Source: Burkholderia arboris (GTDB lineage Bacteria > Pseudomonadota > Gammaproteobacteria > Burkholderiales > Burkholderiaceae). Taken from it: 64,000 nucleotides of DNA. The translations under genes were made by a program, and so were the position numbers. The notes under the pieces were generated by a model that saw nothing but the letters and a program-made list of their open reading frames with translations, searched no databases and was not told the origin of the DNA. The stretch spans positions 147,772-211,771 of the forward strand of contig NZ_CABVPX010000012.1 of the NCBI RefSeq assembly GCF_902499125.1, written 5' to 3'. Below, piece after piece: positions 17,800-28,111 of this stretch (position 1 is its first letter; every line of letters starts with the position of its first letter).

Positions 17800-18831
17800 A
17801 TGGCATTCAACGTCACTCTCAAGCAAAGCGGCCGGCAATTCCAGGTCGAGTCGGACGAAACCGTGCTGGCTGCCGCGCTGCGCCAGAACGTCCATCTGCC
17901 GTACGGCTGCAAGAACGGCGCATGCGGCTCCTGCAAGGGCCAGATCGTGTCGGGTCAGATCGAACAGGGCCCGCACGCTGCATCGGCACTGTCCAATGAC
18001 GAACGCACGCGCGGGCTCGCGCTGCTGTGCTGCTCGAAGGCGCAGTGCGATCTCGAGATCGACGTGCGTGAAATCGCCGGCGTCGACGGCGTGCAGGTCA
18101 AGAAGCTGCCGTGCCGGATCGCCGCACTCGAACGCAAGGCCGACGACGTGATGGTCGTGAAGCTGCAGCTGCCCGCCAACGAACGCCTGCAGTACCTCGC
18201 GGGCCAGTACGTCGAGTTCATCCTGAAGGACGGCTCGCGCCGCAGCTACTCGATGGCGAGCGCGCCGCACGAGGAAGGCCCGGTCGAGCTGCACATCCGC
18301 CACATGCCGGGCGGCAAGTTCACCGACCACGTGTTCGGCGCGATGAAGGAGCGCGACATCCTGCGCTTCGAAGGCCCGCTCGGCACGTTCTTCCTGCGCG
18401 AGGATTCCGACAAGCCGATCGTGCTGCTCGCGTCGGGCACGGGCTTCGCGCCGATCAAAGCGATCATCGAGCACGTGAAGCACTCGGGCATCACGCGCCC
18501 GATGACGCTCTACTGGGGCGCCCGCCGCAAGAAGGACATCTACCTCGGCGAACTCGCCGAGCAGTGGGCGCGCGAGATCCCGAACTTCAAGTACGTGCCG
18601 GTGCTCTCCGAGCCGGACGCCGGCGATCAATGGACGGGCCGCACGGGCTTCGTCCATCGCGCGGTGACCGAGGACCTGCCCGATCTGTCGGGCCACCAGG
18701 TGTACGCCTGCGGCGCGCCGGTGATGGTCGAATCTGCGCAGCGCGACTTCACGCAGCACCACGCGCTGCCGGCCGACGAGTTCTACGCGGACTCGTTCAC
18801 GAGCGCGGCCGATCTCGCGCATCCGGTCTGA
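17800..18831 (+). CDS. ferredoxin-NAD(P)H reductase-type flavoprotein (AscD/CDP-6-deoxyglucoseen reductase-like)
   Basis: A 343-residue electron-transfer protein with a plant-type [2Fe-2S] ferredoxin domain (residues 1-90; cysteines in GCKNGACGSCKG and LLCCSKAQC) fused to an FNR-type reductase: FAD motif RSYSMAS, nucleotide-binding LLASGTGFAPIKA, and C-terminal CGAPVMVESA. Such proteins reduce oxygenases or the CDP-4-dehydro-6-deoxyglucose dehydrase E1 in deoxysugar synthesis. No sugar or oxygenase genes adjoin it, so the partner is unknown and the common database name may mislead. Confidence 0.88.
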   Translation: MAFNVTLKQSGRQFQVESDETVLAAALRQNVHLPYGCKNGACGSCKGQIVSGQIEQGPHAASALSNDERTRGLALLCCSKAQCDLEIDVREIAGVDGVQVKKLPCRIAALERKADDVMVVKLQLPANERLQYLAGQYVEFILKDGSRRSYSMASAPHEEGPVELHIRHMPGGKFTDHVFGAMKERDILRFEGPLGTFFLREDSDKPIVLLASGTGFAPIKAIIEHVKHSGITRPMTLYWGARRKKDIYLGELAEQWAREIPNFKYVPVLSEPDAGDQWTGRTGFVHRAVTEDLPDLSGHQVYACGAPVMVESAQRDFTQHHALPADEFYADSFTSAADLAHPV

Positions 18832-18840
18832 GCGCCGCCG

Positions 18841-18909
18841 CCCGCGCCCCCCACTGCGCACCGCCGTGTCACATCCGTGGCATTGCGGCGGTTTACAGTG
18901 GGGCGCGGG
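18841..18909. other. three-helix structured element (69 nt)
   Basis: Three stacked helices can be paired by eye. The outer one is 14 bp: 18841-18856 with 18896-18909, with a 2-nt bulge in a C run. The middle one is 7 bp: ACCGCCG 18860-18866 with 18886-18892. The inner one is 6 bp: TGTCAC 18867-18872 with GTGGCA 18877-18882 around loop ATCC. It begins 9 bp past the flavoprotein stop and has no T-tract, so it is not a standard terminator. It could be a 3'-end stabilising structure, part of a leader RNA, or a DNA element. Confidence 0.55.
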
Positions 18910-18921
18910 ATGCCTTATGCT
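18892..18921 (+). promoter_or_regulatory. candidate sigma-70 promoter upstream of argD
   Basis: TTTACA (18892-18897) and TATGCT (18916-18921) are separated by 18 bp. The -35 element lies in the 3' arm of the structured element, so folding or protein binding there could affect initiation. Predicted start of transcription is near 18928. Confidence 0.45.
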
Positions 18922-18927
18922 TGCGCA

Positions 18928-19081
18928 CATGAACTGCTTCCTGTCCGCCCTTCGACGTCGCCGCTCGCCGCTCCGCCCGGATGCCGCAGGCTCGTCACGG
19001 ACTCGCGCGTAACCCACACCGCTTCACCGGTTACGCACAAGCTGTTCGAACCCACCAGCCACGGCCTTCCGTGGCTTTTTT
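18928..19081 (+). ncRNA. candidate small RNA or attenuated leader before argD
   Basis: A promoter-like pair upstream and an intrinsic terminator at the end would delimit an RNA of about 150 nt. Inside, GCGTAACC (19007-19014) pairs with GGTTACGC (19029-19036), followed by an unpaired stretch and then the terminator hairpin with a six-T tail, a layout typical of Hfq-type sRNAs. No convincing coding sequence is present. Alternatively it is a leader whose terminator attenuates argD. It does not match any RNA family I can recognise. Confidence 0.35.
19057..19081 (+). terminator. intrinsic terminator 41 bp upstream of argD
   Basis: AGCCACGG (19057-19064) pairs with CCGTGGCT (19069-19076) with a 4-nt loop, followed by T-tract 19076-19081. 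It ends a transcript from upstream right before the transaminase gene. Confidence 0.75.
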
Positions 19082-19122
19082 ATTGCCCGTTTCCCTTTCA
19101 ACGTCCGCTGGAGTCTGCTGCC

Positions 19123-20307
19123 ATGCCCCTGAACGATTTTCCGATCGACTCGCTGATGTACATCACGAACCGCCCCGACCTCGTGTTTACGCACGGCAAG
19201 GGTTCGTGGCTCTACGATCACACGGGCAAGCGCTATCTGGACTTCATCCAGGGCTGGGCCGTCAACAGCCTCGGCCACTGCAACGACGGCATCGTCGAAG
19301 CCCTGAAGACGCAGGCCGAAAAGCTGCTGAACCCGTCGCCGGCGTTCTACAACGAACCGATGGCGAAGCTCGCGGGCCTGCTCACGCAGCACAGCGTGTT
19401 CGACAAGGTGTTCTTCACGAACAGCGGCGCCGAGGCGAACGAAGGCGCGATCAAGCTCGCGCGCAAGTGGGGCCGCAAGTTCAAGAACGGCGCGTACGAG
19501 ATCATCACGTTCGACCACAGCTTCCACGGCCGCACGCTCGCGACGATGTCGGCCAGCGGCAAGCCGGGCTGGGACACGATCTACGCGCCGCAGGTGCCGG
19601 GTTTCCCGAAGGCCGAGCTGAACGACATCAACTCGGTCGAGAAGCTGATCACCGACAAGACCGTCGCCGTGATGCTCGAGCCGATCCAGGGTGAAGGCGG
19701 CGTGATTCCGGCGACGCGCGAATTCATGCAGGCGCTGCGCGCGCTGACGAAGCAGCACAACCTGCTGCTGATCGTCGACGAAGTGCAAAGCGGCTGCGGC
19801 CGCGCGGGCACGCTGTTCGCATACGAGCTCGCCGGTATCGAGCCGGACGTCATGACGCTCGCGAAGGGCATCGGTGGCGGCGCGCCGCTCGGCGCGCTGC
19901 TGTCGAAAGCCGACGTCGCGGTATTCGAGGCCGGCGATCAGGGCGGCACCTACAACGGCAACCCGCTGATGACGGCGGTCGGCTACTCGGTGATCTCGCA
20001 ACTCGTCGCGCCCGGCTTCCTCGAAGGCGTGCGCGAACGCGGCGAATACCTGAAGCGCAAGCTGCTCGAGCTGTCGGAGGAGCGCGGCTTCGAGGGCGAA
20101 CGCGGCGAAGGCCTGCTGCGCGCGCTGCTGCTCGGCAAGGATATCGGCCCGCAGATCGTCGAGAAGGCGCGCGACATGCAGCCCGACGGCCTGCTGCTGA
20201 ACGCCGCGCGGCCGAACCTGCTGCGCTTCATGCCCGCACTGAACGTGACGACCGGAGAAATCGACCAGATGATGGCGATGCTGCGGTCGATCCTCGACAC
20301 GCTCTAA
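19123..20307 (+). CDS. argD: acetylornithine/succinyldiaminopimelate-type aminotransferase
   Basis: PLP-dependent class III aminotransferase of 394 residues, normal for ArgD, which transfers an amino group between N-acetylornithine and 2-oxoglutarate in arginine metabolism. The PLP lysine is K248 in [13 protein letters not shown], the cofactor Asp is D219 in LIVDEVQSG, and [18 protein letters not shown] is the phosphate-binding region. The ATG at 19123 begins the conserved protein; upstream in-frame sequence runs through the terminator and is rejected. No other arg genes are nearby, and a catabolic or broader transaminase role (AstC/GabT-like) cannot be excluded. Confidence 0.85.
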   Translation: MPLNDFPIDSLMYITNRPDLVFTHGKGSWLYDHTGKRYLDFIQGWAVNSLGHCNDGIVEALKTQAEKLLNPSPAFYNEPMAKLAGLLTQHSVFDKVFFTNSGAEANEGAIKLARKWGRKFKNGAYEIITFDHSFHGRTLATMSASGKPGWDTIYAPQVPGFPKAELNDINSVEKLITDKTVAVMLEPIQGEGGVIPATREFMQALRALTKQHNLLLIVDEVQSGCGRAGTLFAYELAGIEPDVMTLAKGIGGGAPLGALLSKADVAVFEAGDQGGTYNGNPLMTAVGYSVISQLVAPGFLEGVRERGEYLKRKLLELSEERGFEGERGEGLLRALLLGKDIGPQIVEKARDMQPDGLLLNAARPNLLRFMPALNVTTGEIDQMMAMLRSILDTL

Positions 20308-20320
20308 GGAGACCGCCGCG

Positions 20321-20776
20321 ATGGAAGCCGCCGCCGATGCTGTCGCTATCCGCCCGTTCGAACGCGCCGACACCGATGCCGTGCTCACGGTATGGCGCGA
20401 CGCGTTCCCGCAATACGAAGACGCCGATGCGCCGCCGCATCGCGATCCGCTGCGATCGATCGAGCTGAAGCTCGCGACGCAGCCGGAACTGTTCTTCGTC
20501 GCGACCAGCGGCGCGCGCGTCGTCGGCACGCTGATGGCGGGTTTTGACGGACATCGCGGCTGGCTCTACTCGTTCGGCGTCGCGCACGACGCGCGCCGGC
20601 TCGGCGTCGGCCGCGCGCTGATCGCGCACGCGGAACGCGCACTCGCCGCGCGCGGCTGCCTGAAGATCAACCTGCAGGTGCTCCCCGGCAACGACGACGC
20701 GTGCCGCTTCTACGCGGCGCTCGGCTATCGCGTCGAGGAGCGCATCTCGTTCGGCAAGACGCTGCCGGCTGCATGA
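20321..20776 (+). CDS. GNAT-family acetyltransferase (YpeA-like)
   Basis: A 151-residue GCN5-related N-acetyltransferase. The acetyl-CoA loop is seen in ARRLGVGRALIAHAE, with following strands INLQVLPGNDDACRFYAALGY typical of the family. TAAGGAG directly precedes the start, and only 13 bp separate it from argD, so the two are probably co-transcribed. The acceptor substrate is unknown. Confidence 0.88.
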   Translation: MEAAADAVAIRPFERADTDAVLTVWRDAFPQYEDADAPPHRDPLRSIELKLATQPELFFVATSGARVVGTLMAGFDGHRGWLYSFGVAHDARRLGVGRALIAHAERALAARGCLKINLQVLPGNDDACRFYAALGYRVEERISFGKTLPAA

Positions 20777-20797
20777 GACCGCCGCCGCCGGCCCGTC

Positions 20798-21469
20798 TCA
20801 GCGCGTGATCGGCCCCGCACCGGGCAGCGGATTGCCGAGCGCATCGGTCGGCACGGCCTGCTGCTCGAACGCCGCGAAATAGGCGGCCCACTGCGACTCG
20901 CTCACGCGCACGATCAGCGCGCCGTCCTGCCACACGTCGTTGTGGTCGTTATGGTCGTCGCCCGCGCGATGCAGGTAGTTCGGGCCCGTCGAGCCCTGGT
21001 TCATGTGCGTGTCGTGAATGCCGTTGCCCTCCGTATAGGTACGGCCGAACACGACGACGTCGAGGCCCTGCGACTGCGCGGCGCTCACGAGCCGCAGCAG
21101 CGACGGGATCGGCTCCGGATGTTCGGTGCCGTCCATCACCGCGCTCGCGCGCCAGGCGCCCGTCTCGTTCAGGATGTCGCTGCGCAGGTAGTCGAGCGCG
21201 GGCAGCGCCGTCTGCCCCGTGAGGTCGGTGTAGCCTTCGGCCGCCGCTGCAAGCGTCTCGGTGACGGGATGGTGGAAATCGTAGACGAGCTTGTAGTTCA
21301 GCAAGTCGTCCGCGTCGCTGGTGCCGACGTTGATCGCGACATCCCAGTCGCCCGACGGCAGCGCCAGCGTCAGGTGGATGTGATACTGGATCTCGCTGCC
21401 ATGCGGCGAGCCCTTCAGCTTCGCCACCGATGTCACCTTCGCCTTCACGAAACCGTAGTCCAGACTCAT
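20798..21469 (-). CDS. DUF2278 (YukJ) family protein
   Basis: A 223-residue protein matching the DUF2278/YukJ family by its opening SLDYGFVKAKV and by the C-terminal block IHDTHMNQG with the His-rich HRAGDDHNDHNDVWQDGALI. No signal peptide or membrane helix. The Asp/His-rich segment may bind metal. The gene is convergent with the GNAT gene and is separated from livF by a terminator. Function unknown. Confidence 0.8.
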   Translation of the reverse strand: MSLDYGFVKAKVTSVAKLKGSPHGSEIQYHIHLTLALPSGDWDVAINVGTSDADDLLNYKLVYDFHHPVTETLAAAAEGYTDLTGQTALPALDYLRSDILNETGAWRASAVMDGTEHPEPIPSLLRLVSAAQSQGLDVVVFGRTYTEGNGIHDTHMNQGSTGPNYLHRAGDDHNDHNDVWQDGALIVRVSESQWAAYFAAFEQQAVPTDALGNPLPGAGPITR

Positions 21470-21651
21470 GCGTGTTCTCCGTGTTCGGATCGGCCGTCGA
21501 TGCTACGCGGCCCGTGTGTCGGTTTGCAGGCGGCCGGCATCGAACCACTTGCCTGCCGCCTGCGCGCCACCATTCCCGCGCCGCATGCGCGGCGCAACAG
21601 TCGAATGGAGTCGCGTCCACGCGCACAGTTCGGCACGAATCGCGCCACACG

Positions 21652-21688
21652 AAAAAAAAGGCTGTCACGGCATTCCGTGACAGCCTTT
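21652..21688 (-). terminator. intrinsic terminator of the liv operon
   Basis: A 14-bp perfect stem (21657-21670 with 21675-21688, core GGCTGTCACGG) with a 4-nt loop. On the minus strand it runs into eight T (A-tract 21652-21659). It lies about 70 bp after the livF stop. Confidence 0.9.
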
Positions 21689-21755
21689 CGAAAGCGCTGG
21701 CGCGACGCACGCGGCATCTGCCGCCGCGCATCAGCGGGCCCGCTCGTGCACCGGC

Positions 21756-22471
<716 letters not shown>

Positions 22472-22472
<1 letters not shown>

Positions 22473-23248
22473 CAGTGCACCCCTGCGCCGAGATATGCCT
22501 CAATCACCTTCGGATTCTTCTGCACGTCCTGCGGCAGACCCTCGGCGATCACCTTGCCGTAATCGAGCACCGTCATCCGGTTGCACAACCCCATCACGAG
22601 CTTCACGTCGTGCTCGATCAGCAGAATCGTGCGGCCGTCCGAGCGGATCTTGTCGAGCAGGCGCGTGAGTTCGACCTTCTCGGTCGCGTTCATCCCGGCC
22701 GCCGGCTCGTCGAGCGCGAGCAGCTTCGGGTCGGTGGCCAGTGCGCGCGCGATCTCGAGACGGCGCTGGTGGCCGTACGACAGGTTGCGCGACGTGTAGT
22801 CCGCGTACTGCAGCACGCCCACGTATTCGAGCAGCTCGATCGCGCGTTCCTTGATCTCGCGCTCTTCCTGGCGTTCGGCCGGCGTCTGGAACACCGCGCC
22901 GAGCAGCCCGTGCTTGGTGCGCACGTGGCGGCCCACCATCACGTTCTCGAGCGCCGTCATCCCGCCGAACAGGCGGATGTTCTGGAACGTGCGTGCGATG
23001 CCGGCCTTGGCCACCTGGTGCACGGCCGTCGGCGTGTAGTTCGTGCCGTCCAGCTTGAAGTCGCCGGAGTCCGGCGTGTAGAGGCCCGTGATCACGTTGA
23101 AGAACGTCGTCTTGCCGGCGCCGTTCGGGCCGATCAGGCCGTAGATCTCGCCTTCCTTGATCTGCAGGCCGACGTCGGACAGTGCCTGCAGGCCGCCGAA
23201 GCGTTTGTTCACGCCCTGCACGGACAGTCGGATTTGCTTGTCGCTCAT
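22472..23248 (-). CDS. livG: branched-chain amino acid ABC transporter ATPase LivG
   Basis: Second ATPase of the LIV system, 258 residues. Walker A GPNGAGKTT, signature LSYGHQRRLEIARAL, Walker B LLALDEPAAGMN, and the LivG-type C-terminal tail CNRMTVLDYGKVIAEG. It lies 24 bp after livM and is coupled to livF. It powers import through LivH/LivM. Confidence 0.96.
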
Positions 23249-23272
23249 GTGGATATCCCCTGTGTCCGTCGA

Positions 23273-24442
<1,170 letters not shown>

Positions 24443-24460
24443 GTTGTTTGCTCCCTTCCG

Positions 24461-25411
24461 TTACGCGCGATCCGCGACCCGTTCGCCCAGCAGGCCCGAC
24501 GGACGGAACACCAGCACGATGATCAGCACGATGAACGCGAACACGTCCTGGTAGTTACTGCCGAACACGCCGCCCGTGAGGTTGCCGATGTAGCCGGCGC
24601 CGAGCTGCTCGATCAGGCCGAGCAGCACACCGCCGACCATCGCGCCGCCAAGGTTGCCGATCCCGCCGAGCACCGCAGCGGTGAACGCCTTCATGCCGGG
24701 AATGAAGCCCATGTAGAAGTGGACGTTGCCGTATTCGGACGCGATCATCACGCCGGCCAGCGCGGCGAGCGCGGAGCCGATCATGAACGTCGCGGAGATC
24801 ACGAAGTTCGGGTTCACGCCCATCAGGCTGGCCGTATTCGGGCTTTCGGCGATCGCGCGCATCGCGCGGCCGAGCTTGGTCTTGTGCACGAGCAGCAGCA
24901 GGCCGCCCATCACGATGAACGCCACGGCGATGATCACGATTTCAGTGACCGAGATCACGGCGCCGGGCGTCGTGTCGGTGGCCTTGATCACGTTGATCGG
25001 GTCGGTCGGCAGCAATTGCGGGAACGGCAGCGGGTTGCGCGACCAGATGATCATCGCAGCCGTCTGCAGCAGGATCGACACGCCGATCGCGGTGATCAGC
25101 GGTGCGAGGCGCGGCGCGCGGCGCAGCGGCCGGTATGCGACGCGTTCGATCGTGAAGCCGACGAACGCACAGACGACCGCGGCGATGCCCAGGCCAATCG
25201 TCAGCGTCGCAACGTTGCCGAGTCCGGGAAAGTGGTTCTGCAGCACGGTGATGGCCGACAGGGCGACCATCGCGCCGATCATCAGCACGTCGCCGTGCGC
25301 GAAGTTGATGATGCCGAGAATGCCGTACACCATCGTGTAGCCCAACGCGATGATGGCGTAGACACTGCCGAGCACCAGCCCGTTGAGAACCTGCTGGACG
25401 AAAATATCCAT
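24461..25411 (-). CDS. livH: branched-chain amino acid ABC transporter permease LivH
   Basis: Integral membrane permease of 316 residues that pairs with LivM. Typical blocks are NGLVLGSVYAIIALGYTMVY at the N-terminus, IINFAHGDVLMIGA, and the ATPase-contact loop KTKLGRAMRAIAESPNTASL. AAGGAGC precedes the ATG at 25411. First intact gene of the unit; a terminator-like hairpin about 165 bp upstream separates it from the degraded livK. Confidence 0.95.
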   Translation of the reverse strand: MDIFVQQVLNGLVLGSVYAIIALGYTMVYGILGIINFAHGDVLMIGAMVALSAITVLQNHFPGLGNVATLTIGLGIAAVVCAFVGFTIERVAYRPLRRAPRLAPLITAIGVSILLQTAAMIIWSRNPLPFPQLLPTDPINVIKATDTTPGAVISVTEIVIIAVAFIVMGGLLLLVHKTKLGRAMRAIAESPNTASLMGVNPNFVISATFMIGSALAALAGVMIASEYGNVHFYMGFIPGMKAFTAAVLGGIGNLGGAMVGGVLLGLIEQLGAGYIGNLTGGVFGSNYQDVFAFIVLIIVLVFRPSGLLGERVADRA

Positions 25412-25577
25412 TTAAAGCTCCTTGGCCCGTGCTGCCGGAGGACGTTGCGCCCCGCGGGTAAGCGAGGAATCGCGCCTTCTCGGCGACACTGCGGGTACTA
25501 GTCGATACCGGTAAGGGTGGATCGTCCCGGCGCGCGCCGCCCGGCCTGTACGGCCGGACCTGCCGCCGGAGCGGATA

Positions 25578-25608
25578 CAAAAACGGCACCGCACTGTTCC
25601 GGTGCCGT
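25578..25608 (-). terminator. intrinsic terminator between livK remnant and livH
   Basis: ACGGCACCG (25583-25591) pairs with CGGTGCCGT (25600-25608); on the minus strand the hairpin is followed by a T-tract. It sits between livK and livH, a place where partial termination commonly makes binding protein exceed permease. Confidence 0.75.
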
Positions 25609-25622
25609 CATGAGTCCCGTCG

Positions 25623-26267
25623 CTAAATCGTCACGACATCGAGGACGGTGTTCGTGGCCTCCTTGAAGTCGTGGGGCAGCATGCCGAGACGGCCGTCTTC
25701 CGGTTTCCCGGCATCCGTGCCTTGGCCCGCCCGGCGCGACGCAAGCATCGCACCCGGACGGATCGGATTCCGCGCCGCGCCGCCCGGCAAGGCATTGCGG
25801 CAGTCGCACCCGACTTTCGTCAGGACTGCATCGGAATCCATCGTACGAACCAGCCCGCGCGCCACGACACGCTCGGTCGTGGCAGCACGCTGTTTCGTCG
25901 AATCGAAATGAAGAGTGGACGGGGACCTCGGCACGCTGTCTGCAACGCCGCAAGCGTCCTGCATCCGTCGAGCGGCGGCTTGCCGCGGCGCAACCTGCAT
26001 GCCTGCAGCCGAACCGATCGTCAGGTCAAGCGCGTTGATTTCCTCGATCGTCAAACGTGCCCCGTTTTCCTTGTCCTTGCCCAGTTGCGCGATACGGCGC
26101 GCCGATGACGCCGCACGCCCGGCTCCGGCGACGCGCACGCCGCTGGCCGGCGGTGCCGCGAACACCGCAGCCTCCCTGCCCGCCCCGTCGTCGCTCTTTT
26201 TGCTGCAGCCGGCAAGCATTGCAACCGGTGCGGCGACGGACATGGCGTAAGCCAACTTCACATGCAT
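25623..26267 (-). pseudogene. livK: eroded LivK-type branched-chain amino acid binding lipoprotein
   Basis: The 214-codon frame is open but looks like a collapsed livK. The lipoprotein signal is intact (MHVKLAYAMSVAAPVAMLAGC, shown as AMSVAAPVAMLAGC), then LGKDKENGARLTIEEINALD matches the LivK core. After that only scraps remain: PRSPSTLHFDSTKQ near where LivK has its ISPSATNP block, TTERVVA for TTYRVVA, AVLTKV for AILTKI, and the C-terminal DFKEATNTVLDVVTI for the LivK end. Normal LivK is about 370-380 residues, so some 160 are gone in several places. The promoter and a GGGAGA ribosome site upstream of 26267 seem intact. It may be a pseudogene or a repurposed small lipoprotein. Confidence 0.7.
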
Positions 26268-26331
26268 TGAATGGTCTCCCGCGCCTTGCCAAAACCCGAT
26301 TTCAAAGCCATTCCGGCTTGAAAACGGGCGC

Positions 26332-26462
26332 ATTGTAACTCCATTTATAGGACGCCAATAATCCTGATTCGATGGGGTTTTCCTGCATTGCAACCAATTT
26401 TGAGAGACGCTTAAGCGCGCGTGGAGCAACCGGGTTGCACCATGATCGAGAATTATGGTTGC
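26332..26462 (-). promoter_or_regulatory. liv promoter with repeated GGTTGC/GCAACC half-sites
   Basis: On the minus strand TTATTG-N18-TACAAT (the -10 is at 26332-26337) is a plausible promoter for the livK-liv unit. Upstream are four copies of one hexamer: GCAACC at 26390-26395 and 26426-26431, and its complement GGTTGC at 26433-26438 and 26457-26462; the middle two form GCAACC-G-GGTTGC. This looks like an operator array. No regulator is identified. Confidence 0.45.
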
Positions 26463-26481
26463 GATTTCAATTTCGAGACGT

Positions 26482-26510
26482 AAAAAAAAGCGCGCCGGGA
26501 GGCGCGCTTT
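26482..26510 (-). terminator. intrinsic terminator after ispH
   Basis: AAAGCGCGCC (26487-26496) pairs with GGCGCGCTTT (26501-26510) with a 4-nt loop; on the minus strand it continues into a run of T (26482-26489 read as A on plus). It lies 28 bp past the ispH stop. Confidence 0.9.
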
Positions 26511-26537
26511 CGGTGTTCCGCGGATGCGATGCGGCAA

Positions 26538-27518
26538 TCAGGCGGCAGGCGGCAGGTTCAACCCGCGCGGCAGCGGAAACGACACGTTTTCCTCGATGCC
26601 GTCGAGCGCGCGGACATTGCGCACGCCGAGTTCGCGCAGCCGCGCGATCACGGCCTGGGCGAGCACCTCGGGCGCCGACGCGCCGGCCGTCACGCCGATG
26701 CGGCGCTTGCCGGCAACCCATGCCGGATCGATCTGGTCGGGCGCATCGACCATGTACGCGGCCACGCCGCGCTTTTCGGCCACTTCGCGCAGCCGGCTCG
26801 AATTCGAGCTGTTCGGACTGCCGACGACGATCACGACATCGCACTGCGGCGCCATGAACTTCACCGCATCCTGGCGGTTCTGCGTCGCATAGCAGATGTC
26901 CTGCTTCTTCGGCTCGCGGATCTTCGGATATTTCGCCTTCAGCGCGCCGATGATCTCGGCGGCGTCGTCGACGGACAGCGTCGTCTGCGTGACGAGCGCG
27001 ATGCGCTCGGGATCGGCGAGTTCGAGCTTCTGCACGTCCTCGACGCTCTCGACGAGGTGCATGCCGCGCTCGACCTGCCCCATCGTGCCTTCGACTTCGG
27101 GGTGGCCCTTGTGCCCGATCATGACGATGTCGACGCCGTCCTGGCGCATCTTCGCCACTTCGACGTGCACCTTCGTGACGAGCGGGCAGGTTGCGTCGTA
27201 AATGCGCAGCCCGCGCACGTCGGCTTCGTCGCGCACGGCCTTCGACACGCCGTGCGCGCTGAAGATCACGGTGTTGCCGGCCGGCACTTCCTCGAGTTCC
27301 TCGACGAAGATCGCGCCTTTCTTCTTCAGATCCTCGACCACGTACTTGTTGTGGACGATTTCGTGACGGACGTAGATCGGCGCACCGTGCATCGCGATCG
27401 CGCGCTCGACGATTTCGATCGCGCGGTCGACGCCCGCGCAGAAACCGCGCGGCTGGGCCAGCAGGATTTCGGCATCGGCGGCGACGGTCTGCCCGGACAG
27501 CGTATCGGTGGTGCTCAT
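26538..27518 (-). CDS. ispH: 4-hydroxy-3-methylbut-2-enyl diphosphate reductase
   Basis: Last enzyme of the MEP isoprenoid pathway; its [4Fe-4S] cluster reductively dehydrates HMBPP to IPP and DMAPP. In 326 residues the three cluster cysteines are C27 ([11 protein letters not shown]), C111 (DATCPLV) and C209 ([10 protein letters not shown]). [13 protein letters not shown] and NSSNSSRL are substrate-binding blocks. The start at 27518 lies 2 bp after the fkpB stop, so the pair is an operon, as in many proteobacteria. Confidence 0.97.
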   Translation of the reverse strand: MSTTDTLSGQTVAADAEILLAQPRGFCAGVDRAIEIVERAIAMHGAPIYVRHEIVHNKYVVEDLKKKGAIFVEELEEVPAGNTVIFSAHGVSKAVRDEADVRGLRIYDATCPLVTKVHVEVAKMRQDGVDIVMIGHKGHPEVEGTMGQVERGMHLVESVEDVQKLELADPERIALVTQTTLSVDDAAEIIGALKAKYPKIREPKKQDICYATQNRQDAVKFMAPQCDVVIVVGSPNSSNSSRLREVAEKRGVAAYMVDAPDQIDPAWVAGKRRIGVTAGASAPEVLAQAVIARLRELGVRNVRALDGIEENVSFPLPRGLNLPPAA

Positions 27519-27520
27519 GA

Positions 27521-27976
27521 TTACAGGATTCCGATGATTTTCACTTCGAACGTGAGCGCCTGGCCCGCGAGCGGATGATTGAAGTCGAACAGCGCGGAGG
27601 TTTCGCCGACTTCCTTCAGCACCCCCGCGTAGCGGCCGCCGTCCGGCGCGTTGAACTCGATCAGTTCGCCCGGCGTGAAATCGTCGCCGACCATCCCGTT
27701 CTCGCGCAGCGTCGACAGCGTCACGCGCTGGAGCATGTCGGGATTGCGGGGACCGAACCCCTGATCGGGGGCTAGCTGAAAAGTCGAGTGGTCGCCAACC
27801 CGGAGCCCGAGCAGAATCTGTTCCAGCGACGGCGCCAGTTGCCCCGCGCCCAGCAACAGCGTGGCCGGCTTGTCGGAGAAGGTGTTGACGATGTCGGCGC
27901 CGTCGGCCAGTGCCAAGCGGTAATGCAACGTGACGTGGGAACCGGGCTTCACTTCGGATAGATCGATGAGGCTCAT
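27521..27976 (-). CDS. fkpB: FKBP-type peptidyl-prolyl isomerase FkpB (SlpA-like)
   Basis: A 151-residue cytoplasmic FKBP-type isomerase/chaperone of the SlpA/SlyD class, with the inserted-in-flap domain between [12 protein letters not shown] and the C-terminal [31 protein letters not shown] is a typical block. Unlike SlyD it has no His-rich tail. It is translated just ahead of ispH, a conserved pairing. It is divergent from radC. Confidence 0.92.
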   Translation of the reverse strand: MSLIDLSEVKPGSHVTLHYRLALADGADIVNTFSDKPATLLLGAGQLAPSLEQILLGLRVGDHSTFQLAPDQGFGPRNPDMLQRVTLSTLRENGMVGDDFTPGELIEFNAPDGGRYAGVLKEVGETSALFDFNHPLAGQALTFEVKIIGIL

Positions 27977-28111
27977 GAATTACTCGTTCAGTCGGCGCCC
28001 GATACGGCCGAATGGCCCGGCGCAAAGCCAATATTGTAAGTCACCTGAGCGCGCAAGGCGGAAAGTGCGACGACGTTGCACACACCGCCCGCCGCCAATG
28101 GAGTTCCGACC

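Noticed and set aside
18928..18960. Minus-strand GGACAGGAAGCAG resembled the SRP RNA apical loop
   Set aside because: The GGAA tetraloop with its symmetric internal loop is not complete, and the surrounding bases do not form the SRP hairpin.
19041..19056. GTTCGAACCC-ACCA looked like a tRNA T-arm and CCA end
   Set aside because: The flanking bases do not pair into a T-stem and no acceptor, D or anticodon arm can be found upstream.
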